From Cryptomeria japonica (Eukaryota > Streptophyta > Pinopsida > Cupressales > Cupressaceae), in NCBI RefSeq assembly GCF_030272615.1, contig NC_081408.1, forward strand, positions 620,118,476 through 620,182,475: a stretch of DNA of 64,000 nucleotides, read 5' to 3'. Shown here piece by piece: positions 11,695 through 22,500 of the stretch. The notes beneath the pieces were generated by a model. It did not search any database. It was not told where the DNA came from and saw only the letters and a list, made by a program, of their open reading frames with translations. Every line of letters begins with the position of its first letter. Within the stretch, counting starts at the first letter, position 1. Made by a program: the position numbers and the translations under genes.

Positions 11695-12232
11695 GATTTA
11701 ACTGATAAACAAAATTTTGAGAAATACCTTCAAAATTTTGAAATTTAGGGTTTGACAAATGCAGCTCACACCAACCACTTCGGTTGCTTGATTACCGCTT
11801 GGTGTTCTTCACTTGATTGATTGTAAATATCTCTGGATACTTCTGCAAGATTTGAAATCTCTCTGAATCGCAACTCGAATTGCCTTTTGTCGCTCTACTC
11901 TTGAAAAATTCTTCGCTAAAAAATTGATAAGTGAAAATGACTTTGAAAATTCCTTTTAAACAAATTCTTCACCTACCATAATAAATGCTCCACCGCTAGG
12001 GCACAAACCCTATTTTTTCCTTTTACCGCTTCACATTCTTTTGCCGATTGACAGGTAACATATACAGGTTAAGGTCTTTTACTGATATAAACTGGGGGTT
12101 CGAAATGTTTCACCGATTTCTTCCCCCTAAGAGTTTCTAAAGCTCAGTTTGCTGGTTCAGAGACTTACACCCTAGGTGCAGAAACCGGTTCATCTTGTGA
12201 CACTTATTCAGGTTTCTTTTTCCATGTTTTAT
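11695..12232 (-). promoter_or_regulatory. TE3 spacer upstream of the accessory ORF
   Basis: 538 bp between the gag stop and the second ATG with no coding signal. On the minus strand it reads like a plant 5' leader (CAAACCCTAAATTTC close to the ATG). A separate promoter or spliced leader for the second ORF is possible but is inference. Confidence 0.3.
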
Positions 12233-13435
12233 TCATTCCTTCTTGAATGGTTTCAACATCAATCTTCCCTTCTGGAGTAACCGGTATATCATCCGATAGT
12301 TCTTACTCATTCTACAGGTTTTGGCAGGGTGTCCTGGTTTGTTGCAATGATAGCATATCATTCCAGGTGTTCTCCATGGTCCATTGTTCATTCTACCATT
12401 CTTCCTCCTACATGTTGCAGCAGTGTGACCACTACCATGGTAGATCAAACAAGTTTCTCTCCAACTGGTTGTTGCTTGATAGCCACCACCACCTGACTGA
12501 TGGTCATAGGCATTATACTGGTTTGGATTCCGGTTCACAGATGATTTAGGAAAAACTCCTTGAGTCCTTTGACGATATCTCCCAATGTTGTGCATAACAG
12601 ACCTGCATTCAAATGCTCTATGCCCAAACCTGTTGCATGCATAACAGTTTCCATTGAATCTATTGGATCTAGGCTTATTGTTTAGAAAATAAGGAAAATT
12701 ATTGTAGGCCTTATTTCTACACACATTAGCAGTATGTCCTTCCTTGAGACAATTAAAGCAAACAGGTTTAAACTTTTTCTTACCTTTATCCTTTGATGTC
12801 GGTTGCTTCTTTGGTGCTCCATCTTTTGTTCCAGAGGTCTCACCTTCCTCATAACTAGAAAAACCAAGTCCAGTGGTATTCTTTACCGGTTTTGCTGATT
12901 CAAGCTTTTGTTCTAGCCTAACAACACTTTTATTGAATTTGTCAAGTATTTCCTTTGACTCAGTGAGTTCCTTGGAAATAGCATCAATGGATTCCTTCAA
13001 GGTTGCATTCTCAGAAATAGCCATGTTTAGTTCACCTTACATTTCTTCTTTTTCCACTTTACTCTCTTGGAGATGAGCGGTAAGGGTATTGATCTCTTGC
13101 TTCAGCTTGGAGATCTCATGATCTTTGTCTTTTACCAAATCTTCAACTTTCCTCCAGTTCTCAAGCTCTTGACACATTCTAATAGTCAGTCCTTCCAGTT
13201 CCCTTCTCAGGTTGGCATTAGATTCATTCAGTTTTTCAACTTCTTCAACTAGGGCTTCCATGTCTGCTTCATCAAAAGAACTATTTTCAGTAAGCTCCAT
13301 TAGTTTCTCAGCATGCTCTCTTCTTTTTTCCAGAGAGGCTTTATATTTGACTTTGAGTTCATCAAAGGCTTTCTCTGTCTGAGTGAGACAATGAGTAAGT
13401 TCCCTCATAGTGTATTCCCCCATATCTCCTTCCAA
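12233..13435 (-). pseudogene. TE3 gag: coiled coil plus four zinc knuckles
   Basis: One frame of 401 codons, broken by a single stop at 13037-13039 (former CAA likely). Residues 1-~190 are coiled coil (heptads in LVEEVEKLNESNANLRRELE and following). Then come four CCHC-type knuckles: CFNCLKEGHTANVC, CYACNRFGHRAFEC, CLIYHGSGHTAATC (second Cys replaced by Tyr) and CYHCNKPGHPAKTC. The linkers are Asn/Arg/Gly-rich. The design matches TE2 gag. The product would package the element RNA in a cytoplasmic particle. The start at 13435 directly follows the PBS region and is preceded by no better ATG in frame. Confidence 0.82.
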
Positions 13436-13460
13436 GTGGTTAAACTTATAGAAAGGTTGG

Positions 13461-13472
13461 CTCTGATACCAA
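13461..13472 (-). other. TE3 primer-binding site
   Basis: Minus strand TGGTATCAGAGC, the exact initiator-Met copia site, two bases inside the 5' LTR end. Confidence 0.9.
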
Positions 13473-13474
13473 TT

Positions 13475-14613
13475 GATGAATAATAAGACGGGGGGTGAAT
13501 TAGTATACCAATAATTATTGAACTCAAACTCTTAAACAATTTAGCAGTTAACCGGTATAACAAATTTACTAACAAACCAGTTAAGACAAATGCAAACCAA
13601 ACAACAAATAAAGCATTCACCCACAATAGAACAATCACCATAACACAAGAAGTTATGACGTGGAAACCCAAATGGGAAAAACCATGGTGAGCAGAAACTC
13701 ACAAGTAACTATCTACAGAATAGAAACTAGACCGGTTAAGGTCATACAATGTTCTTCACGAGAATAGATCCTGTTAGGAATCTAGATCTCTGTTAGGAGA
13801 TAAGTCCTATTAAAGACTACCTTGTGAGAGGATTTCAGATTCACAGTTGTGAACCACCTTGGTAGAGGATTTACAAAGGCTTTGCCAGGCCTACCCAGTT
13901 AAGGGTTTCAGACTTGTCAAAGATGTGAGTAATCAACAAGTGAGTGATCTAGATACTAGCACAGTATGCTTGGTTAGATCCATGATAGCTCATTGTTAAT
14001 GCATTTCAGCATTACTTCAGTCTTCAATATTTCCACACTGTTTCTTCACACAAACCTAATCTTCTCTTCTATGATCGCACATACAAAAACCTCATCAACT
14101 TTGAAAACCCTAGACATGATGTCCTTATAAGGAGTCTGATTTCATGTTGGTCCAATAGGATTACATTACAAGTTCCTAGGTTCAGTGCATCTAGACACAT
14201 TTGGTAACACGACACAAAATCACCGCCAAAGTGTCAGTGGATGATAACTCATCATAGAAATACCGATTGGTAACTCATCATAGAGTAATACCGGTTCAAT
14301 ACCGATTACTGGTTCATACATTTTATCAATTACTGGTTGTCACAATGAAGACTGGAAAAATGTTAACTACCGCTTTGTTCCTTCGTACCGCTTTGGGATC
14401 CTCGAACCGCTTGAGGTTTTCATACCATTTTGGGTCTTCAGTCAGTTTGTGACCGGTAAACACCTTCTGCAAAACACCAATAGTCTAAAAGACTATAATA
14501 CATAATACTGGTTGGAACAATTACCGGTTGAGCATAACTCATACATAAGGAAGTGATCATAAAACAAGTGTGTGTCCATCAATGACAATCACACCATCAT
14601 CAAAATGCCAACA
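13475..14613 (-). repeat. TE3 5' LTR
   Basis: 1139 bp; pairs with 7039-8181. Plus-strand ends are TGATGAATAAT and AATGCCAACA. The minus-strand 3' end carries the run CACCCCCCGTC close to the PBS, as in the other copia LTRs here. Confidence 0.88.
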
Positions 14614-14866
14614 CAAAATAGCAATGTTACTTTCTATGCATGCAACAAAGTAGGACACATTGCTAAATTTAAAAGAAGCAAGAACCTATAGGCAGGAAAT
14701 GACAAATCAAATGAGAATGAAAAGAAGAAAGTTGATGATATTCAGAAGGAGCATGAGAAGAAGTGAATTAGAAAATTTGAGGATCATTCGACAAAATCAA
14801 ATACCTCAGATGTTCATCCAATAGATCAATGTGTTCTTGAACCAGCAGGAAACTCATTTGGAAACT
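14614..14866 (+). pseudogene. TE2 gag, 3' part after the TE3 insertion
   Basis: Resumes the TE2 gag with a fourth knuckle (FYACNKVGHIAKFK, final Cys lost) near 14631. A Lys/Glu-rich tail (NENEKKKVDDIQKEHEKK) and stops follow. Continuity with 7038 across TE3 is clear from reading sense and knuckle spacing. Confidence 0.7.
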
Positions 14867-15060
14867 AGGGCATTAGCCTTAGGGGGAGGCAAATTGATGG
14901 CAGATCTTGCATTGCCCCCGGTAGTGGTCTGAAAGCCTGTTTCAGACATTGAAGAAGTCAGTTTGAAGGTTAACCGACAAAGATTTGTTGGATCTTGGAT
15001 CTGGTTTGGTTTATCGGCAAGTCACTTTATGTGTTATGATTTGGTCATACATCTATAGTT

Positions 15061-16286
15061 AAGTACTTCAAAATCTTTGGTAGTAAATACTATATCAAAG
15101 GAGATGATTCCATTGGAAAGTTTGATCCTAGGTGTGATGAAGGAATATTTATTGGTTATTCAAATGAAAGCAAAGCATATAGATGTTATAACAAAAGATT
15201 GCAGAGAATTGTGGAGAGTGTTAATGTCAAGGTGGATGGGTAGTACAGAGGTCAAATCAGAACTTATGAAAGAGAACCAAAAGTGGAAATGATCATAACT
15301 GATCCGGTAGTGCCTGCACTGGAATAGAATGTTGAGCCAGTTACCCCAACAGTATCTGAACATTCAACAGTAATTGAAGATCAGAGTGGAGAAATAGAAG
15401 TCAGAAGACTCCCAGGTATGTAAGGCCGAATCATTTAGAAGATCAAATCATTGGAGATAAAAGAAAAGGAGTGGTGACAAGGAGAAGGTTGACAGCTAAT
15501 GAGGTATGCTTAAATTCTTAAATTGAACTGGCATTGGTAGTTGAGGCATGTAAGGATGAATGTTGGATGAAAGCTATGGAAGAGGAATTAGATCACATGA
15601 AAAAGAACAAATAAACTTTAGTTTACTAGCCTAAAAATAAGAATGTTATTGGAACTGAATAGGGTTTTAGGAATAAATTGAATGAAGATGGACAAGTTGT
15701 GAGGAACAAGGCTAGATTGGTCTACAAAGGATATTCTCAAAAGGAAGGAATTGATTATGATTAATCTTTTTCTCCAATAGCTAGGATTTTTAGGTATGGT
15801 TTTTCGTATCCTAAAGATGATGACTTTACACTATATGCATATATAGATGACCAGAAAAGCACATCCGATGATGTTTTCTTTCTTGGAAAGAAACTTGTTT
15901 CATGGATCAATAAGAAACAATCATGTACTTCTTTATCTACTACTGAAGTTGAATATGTTGTTGCTGCTACTAGCTCTACACAAGTTCTATGGATGAAGCA
16001 AATGTTGAAGGATATAAGGGTAGATTGTGATGAACCGATAGTTATTCATTGTGATAACTTTGTTGCTATTGACATATAAAAGAATCTGGTAATTCATTCT
16101 AAGATAAAGCACATATAAATCAAGTATTATTTTTTGAAGGAAAAGGTAGATGCAAATGAAGCCTGATTGGTTTATGTGAACACTAAAGAGAAAATAGCAG
16201 ATATCTTCACTAAACATTTGCCCAAGGAATCATTTGAGTACTTTAGAGACAGATTGGGGGTCTCTACCCCTCAAGTTGAGACTTAA
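15061..16286 (+). pseudogene. TE2 pol remnant: integrase C-end, RT N-end, RNase H
   Basis: Typical Ty1/copia pol text in order. The integrase tail comes first (FDPRCDEGIFIGYSNESKAY, about 15120-15240). Next is the start of RT (WMKAMEEELDHMKKNK, then NKARLVYKGYSQKEGIDYD, about 15560-15760). RNase H follows (KSTSDDVFFLGKKLVSWINK, LSTTEVEYV, IVIHCDN, ADIFTKHLPKESFEYFRDRL, about 15850-16250), ending in TAA at 16284. The RT centre with its YVDD motif has been deleted between about 15800 and 15840. At least eight stops interrupt the frame. Protease and most of integrase are also missing upstream. Dead copy; it nevertheless shows which enzyme family could have served TE3. Confidence 0.88.
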
Positions 16287-16531
16287 GTGATGTTGATTGG
16301 CATCGGTCTAGTATGCATTATCAGAACTATCATTCATTTCAAATTGATGAGTTGGTGCTACTACTCAGGGGGAGTAGTCAGCTGTGCGGTTCAGAGGATT
16401 GGTCTATGGATGGTTAATTAGTTCAGAACTTCATTGATATATCATTTGTTGGATGTCTTCCATTGGAGGAGACTTATTTGGCATTTCTTGACACTTGGAT
16501 GTTTTTCACATCTAGTGTTGCCATCAATTCC

Positions 16532-16543
16532 AAAGGGGGAGAT
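16532..16543 (+). other. TE2 polypurine tract
   Basis: AAAGGGGGAGAT immediately upstream of the 3' LTR (TGTTGGCAATTTGG). Confidence 0.85.
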
Positions 16544-17723
16544 TGTTGGCAATTTGGAGGAATTGATTATGTGTTGCGTTGATGTCAACACTAGCTTGTT
16601 TGGTTATCTACCGGGTTCTGGTAGAGTGGTTGGATTGTGATGTTGATCTAGAGATCATCTCTAGTATTCTCTGGCATGTTTAGATTGGTGGAATTGGTTT
16701 GGTTTAGTCATTCATGTGCGTGTCACATTTAGTTGGTTTGATATTTGGTGATTTGGAAGCTATCATATGTTCTAGTAAGCCTTTTGGTTACCGGTAAGGA
16801 TTTTATCGGCAGACCTTCGTTGAAGATATTTTGATGGATTCAATAAGTGGTGTTGGTGCGGCTTCTAGAAGGTTCTTAGGATGCTAATGGTTATCATGTT
16901 TGTGTTCCAGTTGATCAGTGGTGTTGCATTTGGCTTATGGCAACCTATTTTAGGTTTGGTGCTATTTTGTTAGGTTATGGACCGATTTATGTAACGTGTG
17001 GTGGATGCTTCCAATGCATTACTAGTTGGATTCATTGTTTGATTAATGTTATTTCGGTCTTGGTCCGACTTGGATTATCATTGGTTTGTAGGTTTATGTA
17101 ATGGATTTATTGTAATATCTTTTAGGTGGTCGTCCTAATTGTTTAGGTCCCAGGTTGATATAAATATGATGTAAGATCTCTTTTGTAGATCGTGATCATG
17201 GGTTATGGAATTATCTGTGTGCGAATAAAGTTATAATCATATGTAGAGGATTTGGTCGATCATAGGTGATCGAATTGGGTTTTGTGAAAGAGGTTTAAGA
17301 CCTCTGGTATTGAGATTTTTTAGAACTGTACTCAGGCGAAGGAGATGCTATTCTAGCAGTTCAATCTTCTTTCTGGATTGTAGTCCAAAGTTTTTTGTAG
17401 TCAGTGAGGATCCTTTTGTGATGAGAAATGCGCTCTAGGCTATTAGCCTTCCTGCATGTGCAGGTCCCTTATATGTAATATTTATTCATCTGATCAATAG
17501 ATAGATATTGTGGGTCTCCAATCCCATCGTGGTTTTTCTTCTTTGAGGTTTTCCACATATAAATATTTGTGTTATGGTGTTCATCTTTGTGGTTGCATTA
17601 TTACTTATTGTTATCTTCTTTATGCATACTAGTTGATATGTTGTTGTGTTGATAGGGTTAAAATTAATCATTCCGAGAGAACACTGATTCACGCCCCCCT
17701 CTCGGTGTTCTTGGATTCCAGCA
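16544..17723 (+). repeat. TE2 3' LTR
   Basis: TGTTGGCAATT ... GATTCCAGCA, then the TSD GGATC (17724-17728). Pairs with 4909-6106 with many substitutions, so TE2 is old. Confidence 0.87.
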
Positions 17724-19060
17724 GGATCATGTCATAGAAAAGATGTTGAAGTCCTGAAAGGAAACCTATGAAGAATTTGTCACACAACCAGAGGGGGATT
17801 GAAAATGCACCATGTTGCTAGAGAGCAACAAGGTGATTAAAATGCAGATGCAGTACTATTTTATAGCTTGCATCTGGCTAGATTTCCTCTGGCAGCAAAT
17901 TTTTCCCTTTGGGTGCAGAAGTGCGGGGAGATAGTGGGAAATGCAAACACTAAGGAACTGGGTTGGTAGCACCGTAAATCCACACTCTCAAAGTTCTACC
18001 CTCCAAAGACGAGTAGTAAAAGCTGCTCGAGCTGGTATCTTCTACGTCTATAACCACCCATGGTTGGTGGTGATGTGGTTGGCATGGTGGTAGATCCCCT
18101 TTAATGCTCTCTAATCCTAGGCATGAAGGCTACCACACAGGCCCATCCAGACGGTTATGCATCAGGACAAAATATAGATAATTGGATCCATTTGGTAACT
18201 CAAGAAGGAAAAGGGATAGTTAGGCAAATAAGATGGACACATGTAAGTAGCCTGTAGCTTCTGCATTCCTTTTGTTATAAAAGGAATACCAAGGTTGTGT
18301 TAAGGGTTATTAATCTTTTTTCATTTTATGGGCAGGTAGAATAAGTTTTTGTTCAACCCCTTTGTTGGAGATAAATTCCTAAGGGAACAAATGTATACAT
18401 CTTGCAGCAATTTCAATTAGTATATGAGTAAAATTCTATATTATTGGAAAACTATCTCCATTCGTATTATCTACTTTCATATGAATCAGAATATTAAGGA
18501 TGTTTTGATTTATCTTGATATTTTTCATATCAATGTATGACTATGTTTATGGGTTTCCTTCGAGGAAGGAATTAATTTTTATATGCAAATCACTATGAAC
18601 TTAGGAAGTAGTTTATGGATTAAAAAGAATGGTTTATGTGATGACATGAGGAGCTGCATTAATATAAGGCATTAATGTCTGGGAAGCTCACTAATTCAAG
18701 TTTAGTTATTGTTTAGATTTGCATTTGTGACCAAAGGAATTGACTTTGTGCCTCAGGATAGACACTATCCTATGGTAGTCTAGGATTTGTGTCAGAAACA
18801 CTTTCATAATTGAATTTTCTCTTCCCCTTTTTTCCATCTATTTCTTCAATCAGTGTTCTCAAATATTCTTAGAGGTAGAGAAAATGAGTATTTGGCTCGA
18901 TTTTAAAGCAATGAATATAATGTCCTTATGTGATTGAGAACATCCCATGTTTTTGTTAGTCTATAGATCAAGATATTGCAAGGTATTCATCTATGCAAGC
19001 CCAAAATAGGAACACCCTCCTGAGTATGGTGGAGCTCGAAGTGAAGAAGGTTGTGAAAGC
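17724..19060 (+). repeat. TE1 3' LTR, second part
   Basis: Continuation of the LTR cut at 4908. Homology to the TE10 LTR shows at 'tttatgggtttccttcgaggaagg' (near 18547; TE10 near 57272) and 'gcattaatataaggcattaatg' (near 18655; TE10 near 57372). No coding content. The right end is not defined; beyond about 19060 I cannot tell LTR from flank. A further ~130 bp to 19190 is unassigned. Confidence 0.55.
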
Positions 19061-19189
19061 CTTGTACTATTGGAATTACCTTTCCTTAGTCTATTGATAG
19101 TTTAGAGACCACATTGAATGTTTTATCCCCACCTTGGAATGTGATGAAATCCTTAGGACTGAGGGTTGCAGGAAAAAAAAAACCAACAC

Positions 19190-20690
19190 ATTCAAGTGAA
19201 AGATATTACCTTTAGTTTTAGTCCCTGATGCAATCTCCATACCAAAGGCATTTAGGATCTTGCATTTACCATTCTTGAATTTTAAATCATATCCCTTGTC
19301 AACCATTTGTCCAACACTCAAAAGATCATGCTTCAAACCTTCAACATACAAGACATCATCAATATTATGCTTACCATTAAAAGATATAGAACCTCTACCA
19401 CAAATCACACAAGCTTATCATCTCCAAATCTCACTATTCCACCATCATACCTTTCCATACTCACATATTTACTTTTATCACCTATCATATGATGTGAACA
19501 ATCATTGTCAATTACTAATTCATCTTTATCTTTAATCTTAGCAGCCAAAGCTTTCTCCTCAACAATGCAGCTTGTAGGATTCACTGGCACCAAATCATCT
19601 TCTGAATTCCCATTCTCTGATTCTTCATCTGTCACACCTTCATCAACAGCATAATAGCATCTCTTCTAATTTCTAAACTTTTGGTAGGGCTTATACAGCT
19701 TATCATTCTTATCGTGCTTCTCATATCTATCATACTTATGAGATCTATCATGCCTTTCAAATTTTTCATGCTTATAATATCTAGACATTATCTCAGGGAA
19801 CCTAGAAGCAAAATGTCCTATCTTATTACAATAGAAACATTTCAAAGGTAACTTTCCATCATACTTATCGGCTCCCTTAGGCAATCTCCAAGCAATAAGG
19901 GCTCCAAGCTCATCCAATTCTCTTTTTTGCTCTTCCATTTCTCTCTTTTCTCTTTCATATCTAGATACCCAACATGAACTTTCTCCTATATCATACTTCT
20001 ACTTCTCAGATACAATGGCTTTGAATGCAGTCTTAGATTTTCCATGTGATTCTCCAAATTTTCTCAACTCAAATGTAGCCATCTTTCCAACCAACATGTC
20101 TCTAGTCACTATAGTCACACTTTTTATTTCATCAATAGCAGCTACATTATGTTTATAAGGAGAAGGAAATGATCTCAACATCTTAGCAACAATCTCATCT
20201 TCTTCAAGAGTTCCACCAGCACATCTAATGTTCATGACAAGCTCATTCACCTTAGCCATAAAGGATGTTATATTTTCATCTTCTCCCATCTTCAATGCTT
20301 CATACTTCCCTTGCAAAATTTTCAACTTAGCTACTTTGACTTGTGCATCTCCTTCATACAGGGTCTCTAACTTCTTCCAAATCTCATGTGCAGTCTGCGA
20401 AACCCATCACATTTGTCATCTTTGAATTGGTCAAGGAACTCATCAATGCTTCCTTATCTCTTATATTATGTTCATCATCTTGATCTCAGCAACAATAACC
20501 AGTCCATTGTGAGGAACATTGCAAACATTCTTTTTAATCTTCCAAAACTCATCTCCAAGACACTTCAAATAAACTTCCATATGGTCCTTCCAAACAATAT
20601 AATTGCTTCCATCAAATCTCAGACTCTCCTTTTTGAACACCTAAGTTGCCATCCTAGATCTCCTCAAATGACCAATCTTCTTCTAGATGA
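19190..20690 (-). pseudogene. TE4 gag-protease fragment
   Basis: The minus strand gives a UBN2-type Gag (20325-19999: LKILQGKYEALKMGEDENIT-like region, FMAKVNELVMNIR). A zinc knuckle follows with its last Cys lost (CFYCNKIGHFASRF, near 19830). The retropepsin region (19635-19405) reads VIDNDCSHHMIGDKSKYVSM where copia proteases have D-S-G at the active site; here it is D-N-D. The text GRGSISFNGKHNIDDVLYVE (19405-19091) is the end of protease and the link to the integrase zinc-binding region. Frames are separated by several stops and shifts. Not functional. Confidence 0.8.
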
Positions 20691-20694
20691 TCTA

Positions 20695-20706
20695 GCTCTG
20701 ATACCA
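20695..20706 (-). other. TE4 primer-binding site
   Basis: Minus strand TGGTATCAGAGC, exact initiator-Met copia site. Confidence 0.88.
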
Positions 20707-20711
20707 ATTAT

Positions 20712-22048
20712 TGGCAACAACAATGAAGAAAAACTGAGAGGGGGGGGGGTGAATCAGTTTTTCACCGGATTAAACCAATTAACCACAATTGTAGATTTCA
20801 ATCAAGTGCAATAAGAATAAAAATAAACATAATAATAGGAACAAACATAACACCAAGATTTTGACATGGGAAACCCAGTTTAGGGAAAAACCACGGTGGG
20901 AATCTACCCACAATAAGATGATTCTATGTAGTAGTATGTGTAAATATTACAATTAGGAATGCACATGCATTCAGGCACACTGCCTAGAACTCATTGCTCA
21001 AGATACAATGACCTAGAAGGCTCCAACCCTCAGGGAAGGTTCACTACCTTACAATAATGATCAAACTATAATCCAGATTACATGAACTACAAAAATAACA
21101 TCTTCAAATGCTTGATGACAGTTCTGGTTAAGCTCATTTGTCTACTCTGCAACAATCTCTTCTCAATATACCATACCGAAGGATAAATTTGCTTATACAC
21201 ACATACACCACTTTCTGATAATGCAGACACCACATCGACACCTAAACTACATGAATATAACACCTATTTCTACAATTCATCAACCTTGACTACAAGGTCG
21301 ACCAAACCCTCAATCCTTAATTACAAAATTACATCACACAATACATATATCAACCACCAAACCAATACAATTCCATAGCTGACATAGAATGGACCTAAAC
21401 CAAATCTCCAAACATGCATCACCACCAAAAATCTCACCAAGATCAACCGCATCACACTAAACCACTAGAATTACCGCATAACACGAAGAATATCACCAGA
21501 TTAACAAAATCACCAATACCACACACAATGATCAATAAAGACCAACAAAACAAACAGGACACAATCATGAATCACCAACAATTATGTTAGAACTATCTGT
21601 AATAGTTGTGCCAACACCATTTATTCAAATCTGCATCGATCAACACACTAACTCTCAAGAACACTTAACAGTGGCAATTTGGACTAGAAAGTTAACTTGT
21701 GGAGCACCAAATCACGAACCATTTGAAATGAAGATACACATGAACATCCAAAACCTTCTCCCAAATCCACAACCAAAGATATGATCATATCGGAGTATAT
21801 TGGATCAAATACCAGACTCTACCAACCACTAAACACAGAAGAATAGTCTTCAAAACAAAATCCACAACTCAACCAAATAGCATCATGAAATCAATAACAA
21901 ATGAAGTATAGATACTAGAGATAATTCATACTAAACCACAAATCCTAAAATCAACCAAATAAATTCTCTGTAATAATCGGAACACCTAACATAGGAATAT
22001 GTTAACATCAATGACAACAACATATCCTAGCAGTAGCAATATCCAACA
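20712..22048 (-). repeat. TE4 5' LTR
   Basis: Plus-strand reading TGGCAACAACA ... AATATCCAACA. It holds a run of ten G (20740-20749) flanked by the arms AAACTGA and TCAGTTT, the same stem plus poly-C arrangement seen in TE2. The outer boundary could instead be near 21580 (ATCACCAACA); the longer limit is preferred because the minus strand then begins TGTTGGATATTG and reads on as a copia-like LTR. No partner LTR exists to settle it. Confidence 0.5.
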
Positions 22049-22060
22049 CAATCCATAATG

Positions 22061-22150
22061 AATTAATACAAATGATTTTGGATTAGATTGTGTACAAATT
22101 TTTTGCACAAAATATATACACAATCTAATCCAAAAGTATTTGTATTAATT
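22061..22150. repeat. Long hairpin, 34-bp arms
   Basis: Arm 22061-22094 and arm 22117-22150 are reverse complements with two mismatches, separated by 22 nt. Core GGATTAGATTGTGTA pairs with TACACAATCTAATCC. Could be a small foldback element or hairpin-RNA source. Confidence 0.85.
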
Positions 22151-22329
22151 TCTACAATTTTCATGATCCTTTTTTTATGATAGACTATATTATGCATATG
22201 TGAAGATTAAGAAATCTCACCATCCTTCATCATACGCCAAGCCTTAGTATTGTTCATGGAAAGATATAGATTTGTTTGCCCACTTTCTTTGCTAATCATA
22301 TTGCTTCACTTTCAAGAATTCATAAAAGA

Positions 22330-22500
22330 TTATATAATAAGAAGAAAGAAATATTTTATAGATTTTTTCAAAATAAGAATTTCCTTACTATATTCATATT
22401 TATAGGTATGAAAAAATAATTCTAATCTATAATCTTAATTCTTTTTTAGTAATTAAATTATAGAAACATCATGGAATTGAGAACTGAATGTAAATGCAAG
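22330..22500. repeat. ~141-bp AT-rich tandem repeat, unit left of TE5
   Basis: 'atttataggtatgaaaaaat' and 'catggaattgagaactgaat' recur at 36908-36990 and 37690-37780 in the same order. The TE5 insertion lies inside this array. Confidence 0.6.

Larger units (their letters stand above)
7039..14613 (-). mobile_element. TE3, non-autonomous copia-type element with gag and an accessory ORF
   Basis: Reading the minus strand: 5' LTR (14613-13475), initiator-Met PBS (13472-13461), gag (13435-12233), a second long ORF (11694-8959), PPT (8195-8182), 3' LTR (8181-7039). Flanks are AAAAA on the left and CAAAA on the right, a four-of-five match to a TSD. The insertion splits the TE2 gag between its third and fourth zinc knuckles. 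No protease, integrase, RT or RNase H is present; the slot usually filled by pol holds an unrelated ORF. PPT and LTR start match TE2, suggesting TE2-family enzymes mobilised it. LTRs differ at roughly 6% of sites in the first 430 bp compared by eye. Confidence 0.85.
4909..17723 (+). mobile_element. TE2, Ty1/copia element with deleted pol
   Basis: Two LTRs of about 1.2 kb (4909-6106 and 16544-17723) flank an internal region. A GGATC duplication lies at 4904-4908 and 17724-17728. The PBS is of initiator-Met type and the PPT is AAAGGGGGAGAT. The internal region holds a coiled-coil plus zinc-knuckle gag (interrupted by TE3) and fragments of integrase, reverse transcriptase and RNase H in copia order. 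Protease, most of integrase and the central RT are missing. Without TE3 the copy is about 5.2 kb. It sits inside the TE1 3' LTR. It carries many nonsense mutations and is dead. Confidence 0.85.
19190..22048 (-). mobile_element. TE4, 5' part of a minus-strand Ty1/copia element
   Basis: Reading the minus strand: LTR (22048-20712), initiator-Met PBS (20706-20695), gag (about 20690-19666), protease start (19635-19190). The element then ends at about 19190 next to a short A-run on the plus strand (19173-19182). No integrase, RT, RNase H or 3' LTR remains, so it is a 3'-truncated copy. Gag belongs to the UBN2-containing copia type, different from TE2 and TE3. Confidence 0.7.
22049..22500. other. 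Non-coding AT-rich DNA between TE4 and TE5
   Basis: Contains a long inverted repeat (22061-22150) and the first unit of a ~141-bp AT-rich tandem repeat that resumes on the other side of TE5. No coding signal. Confidence 0.5.
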
